Below, piece by piece: positions 11,412 through 26,076 of a DNA stretch of 64,000 bases; position 1 is the first letter of the stretch, and each line of letters starts with the position of its first letter. The translations under genes were made by a program, and so were the position numbers. The notes beneath the pieces were generated by a model. It saw only the letters and a program-made list of their open reading frames with translations, made no database searches and was not told where the DNA came from. Origin of the DNA: Bombus terrestris. Its lineage: Eukaryota > Arthropoda > Insecta > Hymenoptera > Apidae. Location of the stretch: contig NC_063282.1 in the NCBI RefSeq assembly GCF_910591885.1, positions 4,404,001 through 4,468,000 on the forward strand. The letters are read 5' to 3'.

Positions 11412-11417
11412 AATAAA
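11412..11417 (+). terminator. Candidate polyadenylation signal AATAAA
   Basis: AATAAA lies on the plus strand 1.4 kb after the RYamide stop codon, and about 0.7 kb after the candidate 3' exon begins. It could end the RYamide transcript if the 3' UTR is spliced. A single hexamer in AT-rich DNA is weak evidence. Confidence 0.25.
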
Positions 11418-14400
11418 CGTTTTAGAAGTTTTGCCGGCTCCTCAGCAGTAATGGTCTGTATTTAATCAGACCGCCTACTGGAAATCCCTGGAAGGAATTC
11501 CTCTTTATTTTTATGTTCTACTAACGCACTGTGTCCTCTCCATAGCTATCTCGTCATTATCCTCTTATTTATCATTACTTTGCGATCGTTTAACGTCATC
11601 GCAGAAGTTTAGCAGATAAGATTCGCGTTAATAGATTTTCCCTGTCTTCTTCTTTAATTCCATCCCTTTTTCTTTCCACTTCCATAAAATATCGAGTTTC
11701 AATCGTTTTCGTTTCGTTTCCTCTTTACGTCCGGGTTTACCGCTTAGTATTCGATATCGAAGAGCGCAACAAGTCTCCACCGTAATCAAATGGAGAATCC
11801 AGATTCGATTATTTTATTTGTCCTCTATCTTTTACTTTTTTCCGAAACGGTACGTGTAGGTGGTCAAAATATCGTAGTGGCGATAACACTACCGTTTTAT
11901 TTCTCGGTCAAGTGGTCGTGTTCCAACGATTCGGTATAGATCAATGAGATTCGTTCACGATAATGAAACTACCTGGGAAAATGGGAGACACGATCGTTTG
12001 CGCCATTTTTACGGATCTTTTCGATGGCCGCGCCGTTTTAAACTTTCGAATAAGTTTGGCGAGAAACTTTTTTGGTGTCCGCTTTAACACGAGAATTACC
12101 GATAATTAAAACGAAATATTTGAATTGTACAACGAAATAGTATTGCATAGTTTGGACAAATAAATAAATGTCTGGTGTCAAATAGGTACTTATCCTTAAA
12201 AGGTAACCTTTTTAATATTATAATAAAGATATCACAAAACAATTCCGGATTTTGATCTCTTGATATCCTTTTTCGTAAGATTATTTGTCCTCGCGTACTA
12301 CATGAAAATCAATAGTCAATAGAAAATAGATAATTCATTAGTGATCCGTCGCTTTTCATACTTCTTCATTTTCTTCTATCAAGTTCTCTATTTTAATTTG
12401 ATAAATCTCCTATAGTAACAATTTTTATTGCTTTAAATTCAATTCGGAAGGACTTCAGTACTTAAGGAAGATCTCACGAAAAGTATCCGCAAACGACTTA
12501 TTAGACAGAAAAATAAAAAGATGTGAAACCACGTAACATATTGAAGGATTTAATAGTTGCGCTGTTACAACATTCTAAATCCTGGGTATTAAATGAAATT
12601 TTTCTTTAAACCTCAGCATCTTTCCGCAATCTTTTCCTACGTTCAATTTCAAATCCTTTAAAATCCCGTCTTATCAAATCCTTCTTAGCAATATCCATGA
12701 GTTTACCAACGATAGATAGAATTTCAAAAAATACGCTAGCGTGTTTTGTATCGCGATATCGGTTACGAGCGCGACAGGTTCGAGCGTAGAATACCGATGT
12801 GCAAATTAGAAACATCGACGCGTTCCATTCACTTTCGCCGATGAAAACGAAGAGAGCCCGTTTGAAAGCAATGAAAGTAAGATGCGTAAGGAGGATTCGC
12901 GATGGCCGCGAGGGGAGGATGCAGTTCTGCTTGGCCGTGGAACTCGTTCAGCAGGGTAATCGAACGGACCAAGCTGCGAGCCGTGGAATGAACCGGACCG
13001 GTCTACCGTGGTTACTCTCCGCGGTAGACAATGCCTGGTATCGATTAGAAAGTAGATAATATGCACGACACGACGTGTATACTCGACACAAGGAGGTTAT
13101 CGTTCTTGTGCTTCCAAGCATCGCACAGTTTTGCTTCTATGCTTCTCGAGAAAGGTAAGATGAAGGGAAACTATCGACGACCATGCTGATCTCGCGATAA
13201 ACGAGTCGCTGTAAATTCTAATAAATTATGTATAACCAGGAGAGAATCAGGAAAGGACATCCGAATAAATAGGAGGCTTGGAAATACAAATTACAGGATA
13301 ATTGAAAAATGCAGCGATAGTTTATAGGATCTGTTAATCGTTCGAGCATCAGGTTTTACGATAATGAACTTATTCGAGAGCTAGATGTTTGTTAATTATT
13401 TCCAGTCACTGGACGATATTAAATCGTTTATGTGGTAGTTGGCACTTTACCGGTAGCTTTCATCCGTAAACTTTGTGCTTTGGAGTTTGCTATAAATTTT
13501 CAACGCGAGATATTTACCGTTCAGTTTCTCTTCGAGCGTGGAACGTGCCGGGGAGTGTACCATCGCATTTCTCTCTTACAAATTTCACCCAAAGTTGCCG
13601 ATTGCGTAACTCTTTCCAAAGTCTAGTCACTGCCTTGTATCCTTGTAACGAATTATCGACGAATCTTTCGAAACTTCTGAGAAAAGAGTATCACGAAGGC
13701 TATGATGCCGGCAGATCTGAGAGGGTCAGCCAGAGATCGTAAGAGAATCAGAATTAAAGAGAAGACAGTGGCTGGGCAGATTGAGTGGCAAGGTCTTTAA
13801 ACGATCGCTTAATCCTATTTGAGGCCTACTTTTGAGCCGATCCAGAGGAGAAAGTAAGAGGAGCAGTATGTACTATACATATATAAAAGAGAGGAGTGAC
13901 GGTGGTCGCGTGCTTGAGAAAGTAAAGTCTCGTTTACACGTAAGAGGCCGGCCGTGCGTTTTTACAGACACTCACACATTACGCCGGAATAGGATTGCGA
14001 TTACCACATTTTAATTTTCTTGAAATTTCTGGGTCGAGCAAGAGGGAGTCCCCATTATCCTTATTTTTGTTTCTTCTTTGATCTCGAAAGCAGGCTGAAA
14101 ACATAACGAACGTCGGCTGCCTTTTACGCGTTGCGATACCGTTTAACGTGACCGGGAGGTTCTGCGTATAATTGTCTCGTTGAGTGGCTAATTGTCGTAA
14201 AACACAGATATTATGGAGTTTCTTCCTCTCCCTGACAAAAGACTAGCTGACGAAGTATAATAAAATATGAGCATATATCATGATAGAATAGCCTGCTCCC
14301 ATAATGAAGTAGAAACTGGAATAAATTAGAGCGATGTAGATGGATGTAGATAATTTCCAGTATTAATAAACTGTAGTTATATACGCTGATTTTATGCATA

Positions 14401-17400
14401 TATTATGGTGTACAGTCTGGTGTATTCCGGAGAACGCAGCGGGAAGCGTTCATTAGCGACTTCTATGAGATTAATGCGACTATCGTAATAAAGATGAGAT
14501 GGCCGAAAGAATTTTCCTGTATATTTACTACGCTTTCCTCGATCCAAGGTTTCTGTACAAGCGTTGCATGAAAACCAAGAATGCAACGTTGTTTTGCCAT
14601 TGCTTTCTAAGAGAAGTAGGTTTTGTTTTCGATTACCAGATATCTTTTTCGGCAGCGATATATTCGTCGTGTCGTAATTAATTCCGTATGCGTCGATGCA
14701 AATTGAAAATAATATTACTGCAACGACATATTCGACGACTATGTGACATCATTCCATTCTTATCGTGATGTCACCCCAAACGTGATGACCATAACACTTT
14801 CCCCTTTGGATTTCTTCAGTTTGTCAACTTCTCACTTTGCTTCGTTTCGAACATTAACTATTCTTGTCACAATAGGAACTTAGCATTCGTCCGAAGAAAT
14901 TTGTCAAGAAATCGTTAAAAGGTGGCGTAGGATTGCGTTAATGAGATTTTCTTCTTCGCAATTACGTGGAAGCATCGATGTTAATTGCAGATTTACAGCG
15001 TATCCTACGTGAATCGGTGTAAATGATCGCATTTAGGAGCACGCGTTTTACATTACTGACCAAGTTTCGCTTATATAAACGATAAATCGACATTTACCGC
15101 GTACTCTGCGATAGACACGGTTAACGAACTGCAATTATGTCGAGATTGTGTTTTCTGCGGGTCCAGGCCGGTTCTGTTGCTCCGATTATAAGCCCGTGAA
15201 TGTTTCGTTATTCCTCCGGATGCATGAATATGTAAATCACCATGATTTTACAGAACGATTCGATGGCAATGCTTATCGTACCGACATTTATAGCTTGGAA
15301 AATCGGAATCAATTTCGCTGATTTGCGTTTTGATGAAAATGTTGCGTGCAATTCCATTACATTCACTGCATCATTTATAAAACATAAACATCACAGGTAC
15401 TGGCCTACTATTAAAGGCGTTTCTGTGAATTTATGCGTCATAAAAATAATCAATCGAATGAACATCTCGATCATTGCAGCTTCCATTCGATGACGCATCG
15501 CGTCATCTCGATTAAGTTTATTCCATTAAACGATTATATGATTCTGACGATCACAGCTTTATTCGATGGAAAAGATTTAAATACACTTACCCATGAATGT
15601 TTACTTAGAGGGAGTGCAAAGGAAATATTAGACTTTCCAGCTCACGGAGAAAGTTATGCGCTAACGGCTGTGCATGCGGTGTACCGCAGGCTCGTCTAGA
15701 TAAATAAAATGTGCGACGATGATCCAGCGAATGTTGCTTCTGCTTCTGCCAGCTTTGACCTAGTTTTTTTCTCTTTCGATCTGCTGCAATTCATTGTCGG
15801 TGAACGCGTGCTGTGTTCAATAAAAACCAGCTGTTCGCTAGATATTTAATTCAGTCAAGATAAATAACACTCTCGATCTTAAATCACCGCGTTGTATAGT
15901 TAGACCAAGTTAAACATCGTTACACTCGTTTGCACACAAGATAGCACGTAAGATCTCTTCTTTCCACAAAGTGTCAAAAACACAAAGATTAAGAACCTTG
16001 ATACAGCTGGTAACTTCGTTGATACATGATTCACTCGACGCTAGCGTATTCCAGCCGTATAAAGCTAGGTGAAAACTAGGTTTCCTAAAAGAATTTCTAT
16101 TACCCTTCTTACGCATACACGAGTGTATAGCGTCAGATGGACGATATAAATGTAACCTTAACCTGGGAACGGCTGAATCACAGAAACGCTCGATTGTTCC
16201 GCTGTTTTCCATTCAACGTCGCAGTACAATGGGGCAAAAGTGACACGGCCGAGATAAATTTCACGCTTATAATTATATACCGCCAGAATTTCAGCCGGCA
16301 TCGAGAGTTAGAGCACGTAGAACAATTGGATTCCCAACAACAGACCCAATTATAGATCGGTTCGTCTCGACGATATATGTATACTCGTGTACTTATACGT
16401 CACGTCGCGTCGCCTGGAAACCTAGAAAACGAAAAAGGCGAAAAAGTGCGCGAAACTGTTGCTACGATCGCGCTGATCGGTCGAAGAAAAAGAGACAATG
16501 GAACGTCGGAGGATAAGCCACGGGAAGCGATATTGTCGTAGGCGCGACAGTTTGGAATTTTATCTAGAGACGCTTTCGCCTGTTCGTTTTGAACGGCGTC
16601 ACCTAAATTCACGACTTCCGTCCCCCGGAACGCTCTTACTTTCTTCATCGATACGCTCCCTCGTAACACGTTGTCACGTAATATACTTGTTTTCGTACGT
16701 CCGGATGTCTTCTGACTATTAGAGATCGAATAATTAGTGCCTCGAGACACTGGCCTCACGCTCTGATGAATGAAAACGAGGAAAGTTCGTGGTTTCGCGT
16801 GCAACTACGCACGAGCAAGTTCGAACTAAGTACAATGGTAAAATACAAGGATGGATATGTTAAGATCTAAGAAATGTTAGAACGATGATTTTCTTGTCTA
16901 TTCGAAGAACGAATGAACATTCAGACATTCTTTTTTTTCCGACCAAATACCTTTTCCGTGTCACGTGAATAGAACGCGATCAAAGTGAACCATTGAACGA
17001 ATTAATTAAACGGTAATTATAGAGTTCCTGGATTCGCTCGAATTTCAAGAATTCCGCATATTTCCAGCTTGACTTACGTGGCGGTCCTTGAGGAGCCGTA
17101 TCACCAAAACGGATGTACGCGCTCCGACAGAGTTACGCGAGAGAAAACATTTACACTAGGATATTACGCGAGAAAAAATGACGTTAGCCGATCGGTCTCC
17201 AAATAAACGGCCTCTTAGTTCGACGATGAAATTACAAAATTCCATATCGATTCGAGCCTTGGCCATTTCACCTACAACTTTGTTTCGGCCAAAATTAATG
17301 AGTCGGTACCCTTTTGAATTGGCTCACCGTTGTCTTTTATAGAAGTCACGCATGTATAAAGCGGACGAGTAGGAAACGTGGATGATGGCACGAACTTTCT

Positions 17401-19229
17401 CAAAACTAGATTTCTCGACTGCAAAGCTTGGAGATGTGTGATTTTTGATCTCCTAGCTACGTGTGATCTAGAAGGCAGAGAATTGTCGAAAACACATCCC
17501 CACCGACTCTCCTGCTTGGGCCACAGATTTGTCTTCCACTTTCACCGCTCTTTAAAAGAATTATTCGTAGAATAATCATTAGCCTGTAGATGTTTATGCG
17601 ATTGCGAGAAATTTCGATGTACATAATATGTAAAGATATAAATTATTCATTCTAATAGCGCGAAACAAATTTTCATCTAAATTTCGTTTCTATAATTGCG
17701 TTGATAAATGTACGAATCTGCATAAATATCTGCGATATAGTAATGGTATGTTGATTCGAGGATATTATTTAAGCAACAGGAAACGTAGTAGCATGTAACA
17801 TTGTCGCGGCAACGAATTCCAATCGAGTAAAAGATAGGGAAAAAAATGAGAAGGATCTACTTGCAGATTTATGAGATTTAACGAGAAGCTGTATACTTGG
17901 ACTTTCCAATTGCTCACACTAGGTTTGATTAGATATCGATTCCTTCTCAATCTTTTAAACGAGAATCTTCTTTTCACAGCCGAGATTTTCACATTCGTTC
18001 GTGGCCCGCGGGCGTAATCGAATCGAACAACGCTGACGATCGACCTTGCAGCGGTTTTCTCTTCATGCTCCTGTTCAGAGGCACAATGGCCGGCGTTTAT
18101 TTTTTTCTCTAGAATTAATAGTCGCAGTTAATTGCCCGGAATCACTTCCTAACTATTTTACTGAACGAGCAAACCGTGTAAAATCACCGTCGAAACAGGA
18201 AGAAAGCTTTCAACGTTGACAATGAGAAGACGATTTGGAAATCAGTTCGTGGAAACGAAGAAGTCCTATTTGTTTCAAGTTTAGTGTCTTTCGATGAAGG
18301 TTTGTTAAGTATCCAGCTAAAAAGTTTCACTGTATAGGTGATGATTGAAACGTCGAAGTCTTCACATTTGAAGCTTTTTCTGTTATATCCTCTTTAATAA
18401 GAATGTTCCAGCAGGTTTCCATTTTTCAAGGTACGTTGAAATAATTGAAATTCCCCGTGTTTTTCATCCTTTGCGTAAAGATACGTCATACAGACTGTTA
18501 CAAAGCAACGATGAAACGTTTTAAATTGAATGACAAGGAAAGAAAGACGACACAACGAAATAACAAATTTTTATTTTCCTGGATGTTCCGAAACATAGTA
18601 GATAGAACGTTTTAACTAGAAAATATACAAACAGATTACTTTAAAGATACAAATGGCAATCGTCTACAAGTCTAGTAGACAGAAGTTTCATGTCCGGACA
18701 GAAAATTTAAGTAGCCCTGGAGGAAAACACATCTCGCGTGTCGTTCATTTACGTTGTCAATTTAACGAGAAACTTTCCCACCCGCGCGACTAACACTTAC
18801 TCAGACTTTCTTCTCGCAACTACGTCTTCTTTAAGAGAAGAAACCCTTAAGCGGCGCCAAAACCGCAATCCGTCTATTATTTACGAACGAACGTTCCAAT
18901 TTCAACGCAAACTTTTGTCGACCTTTCTATCTTCTCTAATTTGAAACCCCTTATTCGCGAAACCGAATAACTCCTCGAAACAAAAGATAAAGAAGATTGG
19001 TGAATCATGTAAGACAAGTATCGATTAAACGTTTTGCTTCTAAAAATTCGAAAATTTCGGAAACTGGAGTTAACCTTTTTTGGCCAATGAACATGACTCA
19101 TTTGTCTTGACATTTCCAGTTTCCTTCTGTTCCCTATTTCGTCTACCACTGGTAGCACTTTAAAAGAGTTTAGAAACACCTTCATTTTCCTATTGCCAAT
19201 ATTCAGGACCAAGGTTAACAACGTCAAGC
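11418..19229. other. Long intergenic stretch, no supported gene
   Basis: I read both strands and found no conserved domain, signal peptide with splice partner, or tRNA-like fold. Two things stand out. One is a TATATATAAAAG-like motif at about 13878-13889. The other is a GC-richer block at 12800-13060, open on both strands but without domain content. Regulatory DNA is likely, but nothing can be named. Confidence 0.5.
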
Positions 19230-19419
19230 GATGAATCAAGATTCTGAAGAAGAACGAAGAAGAAGGAAACGCTGGTTGGATCGAAGGACTATGGTATCCT
19301 TCCGATCGCTCGATTTTCCCGTTCGATTACACAGAGAGAAGACTCGAGCAGCCGGTGTGGACCTGGTGGGGGACACACGAGAGAGTTTTACCTACCGAAA
19401 TGAAACTACTCGCCGGAGA

Positions 19420-20074
19420 AAGTGAGAGCCGACGTAGCGGACGGTGGGCAACGACGAGCAGGCGACCGGGGCTCCTCGAGACGAGAGGATAGACATGGTG
19501 CAGGCCCTCCATCGTGTGCATCTTCCTTGTTCCTCGAAAAAATCCTTGGTTAGATCGTGACCGTTTTGAGATCCAATGGCCGGGAAAATTTAAGAAAAGT
19601 CTGGAGAATCCACGGTGAAGAAACTCAGGCAAAACTGAAAGAACATTTCCAAGTAGATTCATCTCTCGCGCCGGTTCTTTTCTCCATAAAGGAACTTGAA
19701 GATCGACGTCGGTCGAGAGAGAAGAAAAATAGTCAAAGTGTGAAGATGATAAGAAACCAGTGAAGAAGCATGAAGCAGGTCTTTGGTGACTGTGACGCAA
19801 TGTTGGTACATAGCTGAGTTAATTCGATGTAAAAGTCGCGATAGATAGATCGTCGAATCGAAGGTGTCGCGACATATCAGTGACAACCGTTGTGTTATGG
19901 TGGTGAGGACTGTTCAGGATCGACGTGGAAGAAAAAGAGGAAGAAGAAGAGACGGCGGCGAAGCTGGGGGAGTTTCTTTTGAGGAATCGCTTTTTGAACG
20001 GTGAAGGGAAACGGAAGACTAAAACTTAGGGGAAGAGGATTACAAGAACGAGATTGATTTGCTTCGACAGATTG
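19420..20074 (+). other. Possible non-coding first exon with strong donor
   Basis: A GC-richer, purine-rich stretch ends in GACAGATTG followed by a near-perfect donor GTAAGT at 20075. Several short frames stop inside it and no coding exon can be recognised, so it resembles a 5' UTR exon. A distal leader of the serine protease gene at 26 kb, or a non-coding RNA exon, are both possible. The left boundary given is arbitrary. Confidence 0.25.
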
Positions 20075-23000
20075 GTAAGTAAAAAAGGTGTCGCTGAGTC
20101 CTGTTAGAGACGATGATTAAAAATCTCGATAAAGTTTTTACTTCAATTTTTAAGACCAAGAACTTATTTTTTCAACTCCTTCGAGATTTCTAAAGAAGAT
20201 GTTGAAGGTACAGAAAGGTGAAAGATACTAACTTCTGCATAAAGTAGAGGATAAAAAAGGAATAGTAAGCGGTTAAAAATAATTAGAAACTCTCATTGAA
20301 TTCGATGCGTTGGGACTTGTAATACAATACTCACGCGATGGTCATTGGAAAAATTAAGTGAAAGTGAGAAGGACTGGATCGGCTTTTGAAAGAAAGCCCG
20401 TATCACCAGCCTACTCACCGAGTAAAACGTACACAAGGTAAGATAGGTAAATGAAACTAGCGATTTTAATAATTGAACGAACTAGTTATTACCAATGAAT
20501 AAATCGCTGGTCGTTCCCGCGATTTTAGTCGTGATTTCAGTTTCCACGTATGGCAAATTAATGGACAGAAATTCAGCACTAATGACGTTTAACAGGATTC
20601 GATTATCATTTAATGACATACGACCATGCAACGAAATAATCGGATTTCTATGATTGAAAGTAATTCGATCAATCGGATCTAGTTTCTCGTGCAATTACAT
20701 GGTATCGTTTAAAACATGTATAAAACATAGGAAAAATGTTCTAAAGCTATTAAAGTACTGGCATTACTTTTGATCTAACGAAGAAGAACTTTCACGAGTT
20801 TTGCAAAAAGTACTATTCATGATATGACAGTATTCGAACATTATTCAAAGTCTGGGACGAAAAAAGCGTTCGTAGATAGACGGCAAAAGGACCAAGAGAG
20901 AAAAGTGAGATCTCTGGTTGCGAATTGGCAATGTCTCGTGGCTATCGAAATGCTCAACTTTCCGACCTCGTAGCCAGTGAAAGTACTTCCGTTCTTTTCC
21001 AAAACGAGACAAGCAAGGGGACGAGCATTAAGGATGCACGCTTCGGTACCGTTCTACGGATTGCCTAAACACCACTCCCCGTTTACGTAACATCATTTGA
21101 TAGAAGTTTGAAGAGAAACGTATGTCCAGCCACGAAATATGTCGTTCCATCTGACGGTCCTCCATCAGCGTACATGGAAACCGTAGCGAACGTTCCATCG
21201 CGTTCATGCCTCGTTCCTTACGATTAATTTCGTTGAATATATTTCGAATTTAATTAAAAAAGTAACGATTTTGTCTGTCGTTGAATACCAGATGGCTCGT
21301 GCATTATCAAGGTGTATCGGAATTCATGAATATTCAATCGATGGTATGCGCGTTATCCGACACACTTTTTCCCCATTTTCATCTGGCTGAGATTACGCTG
21401 TTTATGCGCGAATTAATTTCTCCTAGAAAGTAACAATGCAGATCGTTCCGCGATCGAGCGTCACTGAGATTGCTCGCTACTAGACGCGAGAGGAAAGAAT
21501 CGACTTTACAGCGGAAAATAAGTTTTTAACTAAGAACGAACGATGAAAAAGAAGAGAACAAGCGGGGAGAGCGATCAACGAGGAAAAATACACAGGGAGA
21601 AGATGAAGAAAAAATTCGTTACACAATGGAAAGTGTTCGTCATGAAAGGGTATCTGGTGAACTAGACCGCGAACAAGCGTAGCTCTTTCAAGGCCACGAA
21701 GAAAGAGCAGAAGTTGCAACGTTCAGATTTCTTCGAACCGGTTTCCTTCGAAAGGTGGAACGCGTACTCGCGCGTATCCACGGTGGACGTAAGCGTTAAA
21801 GGGCCAATCAGGCTGCTGTTATTTCTATCGAAAATCGAGAGGAAAAAAAGGCATGATGCGCGCCCTCCATCTGGATATTACCATTTCCAGAAGCCGGTCC
21901 CGAGTAGTCGTTATACTCTTTCGACGAGAGAACGCTTTTTGCTCGTTCGCTTTCTTCTGAGCCGAGCGATTCAAGCGAATTGACCCGTTGGGCCTTGTTA
22001 TCGTTTATTGCCGTTTTGCAGAAATTACGGTGCTATTAAGCATCGCATAAATACCGATCGAACAAAGTAAACAACAGCTATATCCAGCACTCAGCTCGCA
22101 TTATCTCTAGTACAGATACATATATTTATTTAAAACAATTTTCTCTTGATCTAAATTTTACTATTTTCTAGTTAAACGAACATAAAGGAAAGATTATTTT
22201 ATTCCATGCTCGTGTGTTGAAAAATCTTCTCTCTTATTTACGTTCTCGATCGCCGTTGGTGGATCGTGCAAAGAAAACGGGGCCGGGATCGGACGAAAAC
22301 AAAATTTCACGCGCGCGCTTCTCTTTTTTTGGCTTTTTTTCCATTTGCTTTCGGCGAAAGTAAAACGGCGCCTGTGCGCTTTGCAGAGAAAGTAATGGAT
22401 CGCGCTCTTAATGTCGGTTCACACGGAATTCAGGATGTGGACACCCGTGTGGCGCCAATCGGCTGGCACCGGACAGCACCAACGATATAAACGACAGACA
22501 GAAAGAGAGAGAGAGATGGGAGAGAGAAAAGCCAGAAGAGAAAGAGAAGAACAGACGCGGGACACACGCGAGATCAACGCACGTGGGCTTTCACGAACAG
22601 CTGGGAGACGAAGCTACAATTATGCGTGTGGTGTGTATCTCGTTTACAGCGACGTATACAAGAGAAGAAACTCTCTGTACTTTCGACCATCAGCCTGCGC
22701 GATAGAGTCAGACTAATCGTAGGAAGGTGAAAGTTCGTGCGATGCAGCTTCTAGATCGCCTCTTCCATCGTTTACTTTGCAATTTTTTTGTCCCTGTCAC
22801 TTTTCCTTCGATCGAGTTCGGGGAACCGACGATATTCCCGTGATCGTTTCTTCTCATAGATCTTGGTATCTATCCGCCTTTGACATTTATACCGCTGGCC
22901 ACAATTTTTAAGGTCGAAACAGCAGCGAAATATGTATTTTAATCGTAAGATTTCGTAACAGAGGGGAAATTGATTATGATATATGTGTTTCGTCGGTAGC

Positions 23001-24960
23001 GAGTATCAAGATGAATAATGGCGAGGGTATTAAAATGTCGACAGCTTTCATTTTCTCTCGAAGAACCAGTGACACGGTTGTATTTTCTCCTCCTTAACAG
23101 AAATCAAAGAGCCGAGAAAAAAGAAAACGAGAAAGACAATAATTAAAATATTATCGAGTCGCAGCAGCATTAAGGCGATTAACAGGTTCGAATCTAATCG
23201 GAAACTGGAATATGTTTTCTACCGGGTTTCATTTTTCTTGCTACCGTTTTTTTTTTCTCGCATGCCAGGCTTCCTTCGATAACGCTCATTAAGAACTTGA
23301 CAATTCCTTGTAAGTCGTATTTCAGATAATTTTTATTAGTACATAAAGCATACTGGCTCGTTTCGTTTTATTGATTAGATCGGCTATAACGACATTCTAA
23401 TCGGCATGGTAAAACTCTAATAAGATAGAAAGAGGACTCGAAGAATAAGAAGAACATGGTCGATGGTTCGTAACTTCCGGCGGAGCGGGTGGCAGCGTGA
23501 ACATGAACTTCACACTGTCGTGCATGCAAGAAGTGCACTTTCACTTCTACACGACAGAGCCAATGACCTACTAACACATCGAACCATTCACTCGCTACCG
23601 CGATGCTATTCTGGCAAGGACGTTCTACATCGATTGTTCGATGTGTTCGATTATTCTTCTTGATTGAAAAATTGACGATATCCATTGAAAAATTGTATAA
23701 GAGTATCGCAACCATTCTCAAAACTAGCAATAAAATCTATCCTCAAACATTTCAATTTTAATTCCTAAATCAGCTACTAATTAATTCTCAAAGAAGTAAC
23801 ACGACGAATAAATTAATAATCAAGTTCAATAATTGATATCTATAATAAATTATATAAAGGAGCTTAGTAATATTTATCCGATGGAATTTTACATTTATCT
23901 CTTGAACGAATCCGATACTATTTGCATCGATTCCTGGCCGCTTCCACCCCTTTTTCTAACTCTAACCAAGATCATTTCTTTACCTTGAAATTCCTCGTCG
24001 TTCGTTCACTGTCCTTCGATCAGCAGACAATGGACCCTTCTTTTCGGGCGAGGATTTTTTAATCTATTACGAAATGGGGTGACAAGGACCGTTACGTGGT
24101 TAAATTGACCTGAACATGGTTAAACTAGTGATTAATGCAGCTGGTACGATGTTGGCTATTGCCCAATCTCGTCTCAGGCCAATAAAACTCGTGGCGTGGC
24201 GTTTTCACTCCTTCTTAATATCCCCGATAACTGACCAACCGGAGGATGCTGCCCCGTACCATAATGAATCTCCGTGTGTACAATCCATGTGTTTGTTTCC
24301 TGGTGAGCCTCTTTTTACTTTCACCCGTTACGGAGCCAACGTGACGCAAACAACATATTTTCGTCCACTTGAAAAAGAATCCACACGATCGGCTCCAGGA
24401 ACTTGTTTTCTACTCTCCTGACGCCGGACGCGGACGGTTTCCGGCTTTCTGAAGACGAGTAGGTCAAACGGAGGACCAATTTCGATTCTATCACGCGATT
24501 TTAAGCTCCCTCTTTCTCTCGCTTTATATAATATCTCACGAAGGTGTTCTACTATTTACGGAAATCTCTTATTAATATATTATGTATAATTCGTAGTAAT
24601 AAAGGTCAACTATTACGATTATATCGATAAAGTTTCAAACGAACGTGAAAATGTACATAGAAAGAACAAGATATTAAATGCAGGTGTACATAATTCGTAG
24701 AGAATTAAATTAATTATTTGCTTAGTAGATTTCCCATTAGATTTATGAGATATTTAACACCGATTATATATTTACACTGACTAATTATCCAATTAAAATC
24801 TTTTCTCGGCAAGTATTCGAATACTTTGAGTCGCGATATATTCTTCTTTAAACAAAATCGAAAATATTCGACGACGTTACCTTTCGAAATCAAACGCAAC
24901 AATGCAACCTAGTCACGAATCATTGCGTGCACTATATAGATGCAGTTAAAATGGACTTTG
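20075..24960. other. Intergenic or intronic DNA without a supported gene
   Basis: There is a GC-rich patch with a GAGAGA run near 22490-22560. A block at 24110-24400 is compositionally even and may be conserved non-coding sequence. No open frame shows domain features. Confidence 0.45.
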
Positions 24961-24997
24961 GTATAAAAGGGATTCGTGTCGGGTAGAATCTGTTCAG
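24961..24997 (+). promoter_or_regulatory. Candidate TATA/Inr promoter of the serine protease gene
   Basis: TATAAAAGG at 24962-24970 is followed, with spacing typical of arthropod core promoters, by the initiator-like TTCAGC with TCAG at 24994-24997. The next gene on this strand is the serine protease, whose first coding exon starts 1.1 kb downstream. No start site can be proved from sequence. Confidence 0.45.
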
Positions 24998-26076
24998 CTG
25001 CGTGTTCCGTGGCTCGTTTACCTCACTCACGCGACGTTTCTTCTTTGATGTTTGGAAGATCAATTCTAACGAAAGATCGAACGATAAATCGGAGCAGATT
25101 GGTTAAAAAATTACTGGATCGTCGTGGAAGAAGAGAAAAGAGAATTTAATTATCTCGCGTGTCGTTATATAATTACAGCTGTTACGATCGCATCAGGATT
25201 CTCGTGCAATCGAATCGATTCTGATAGCAACCAAGTCGAGACTTTTTCCCCTTCGTTTTGGAATTGAGGATTGTTTACCTTTTCGTAACGGCACGTTTTA
25301 TCTTGGATCAGTTTTGTTCCTTGTATTCTTTGTCCTGCTTCGAAAGATACCGTATCTAATGTTTGACAATTTACACAAGTTAATTGAAAGAGCCTATCGG
25401 CTAAATAAGTGGCGAGATAACAGGCTTACCAGTACAAGCCGGTCCTATAGGAAGGAAAACAGAATTTTTACACTTTGCGCTGTAAACGAGCTCAAAGTTT
25501 TTATGGCAAATGATACTCGGAAAGGATGCTGGTTACGGCGCAAGCAAAGACTGGAAGAAAAGGCAAACAGTGGGCAAAAAATCGTTCCAAAAGAGCGACG
25601 CTATTAAACACAGGGGAAAGTGGAATATTTAAGTTGCAGGAGTCGCGAACGATTTTTCTCCATAACGAAAACCCTAAATCTTTTTGTCCGATTACCAACG
25701 CAATTTCTAATTCGATTTCTTCAGTTTTAATATATAAAACATTTGTACTATACGTTAGTTTATCAGAAATATGGATTTCCGGACAGAAAATTCTAGTGGC
25801 GAGCCAAGATTTTGAGAGTTTAAACTTAGTCACGCAAATATTTTAACTTTTGGAAGTATCGTCCCTTTGGTTTCATACTTAATTAAGTTTCAACGTTATC
25901 TTCCACTGTGATACGCTTTTATAACTAGAAAAAGTATAATGAATTTTTTATAATAATATACCTAAACTTTTGCGGATAGCTTATTAAATTAGTTATGATG
26001 AAATATAAAATATTGTTTGGAGCACCGCAAGTTAATCTTCGACTTAGCAAAGGATTTCTGATTTTGTTCCAGTCAA

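Noticed and set aside
23184..23200. GGTTCGAATCT, a tRNA B-box look-alike
   Set aside because: No A box or acceptor stem at the right distance upstream.
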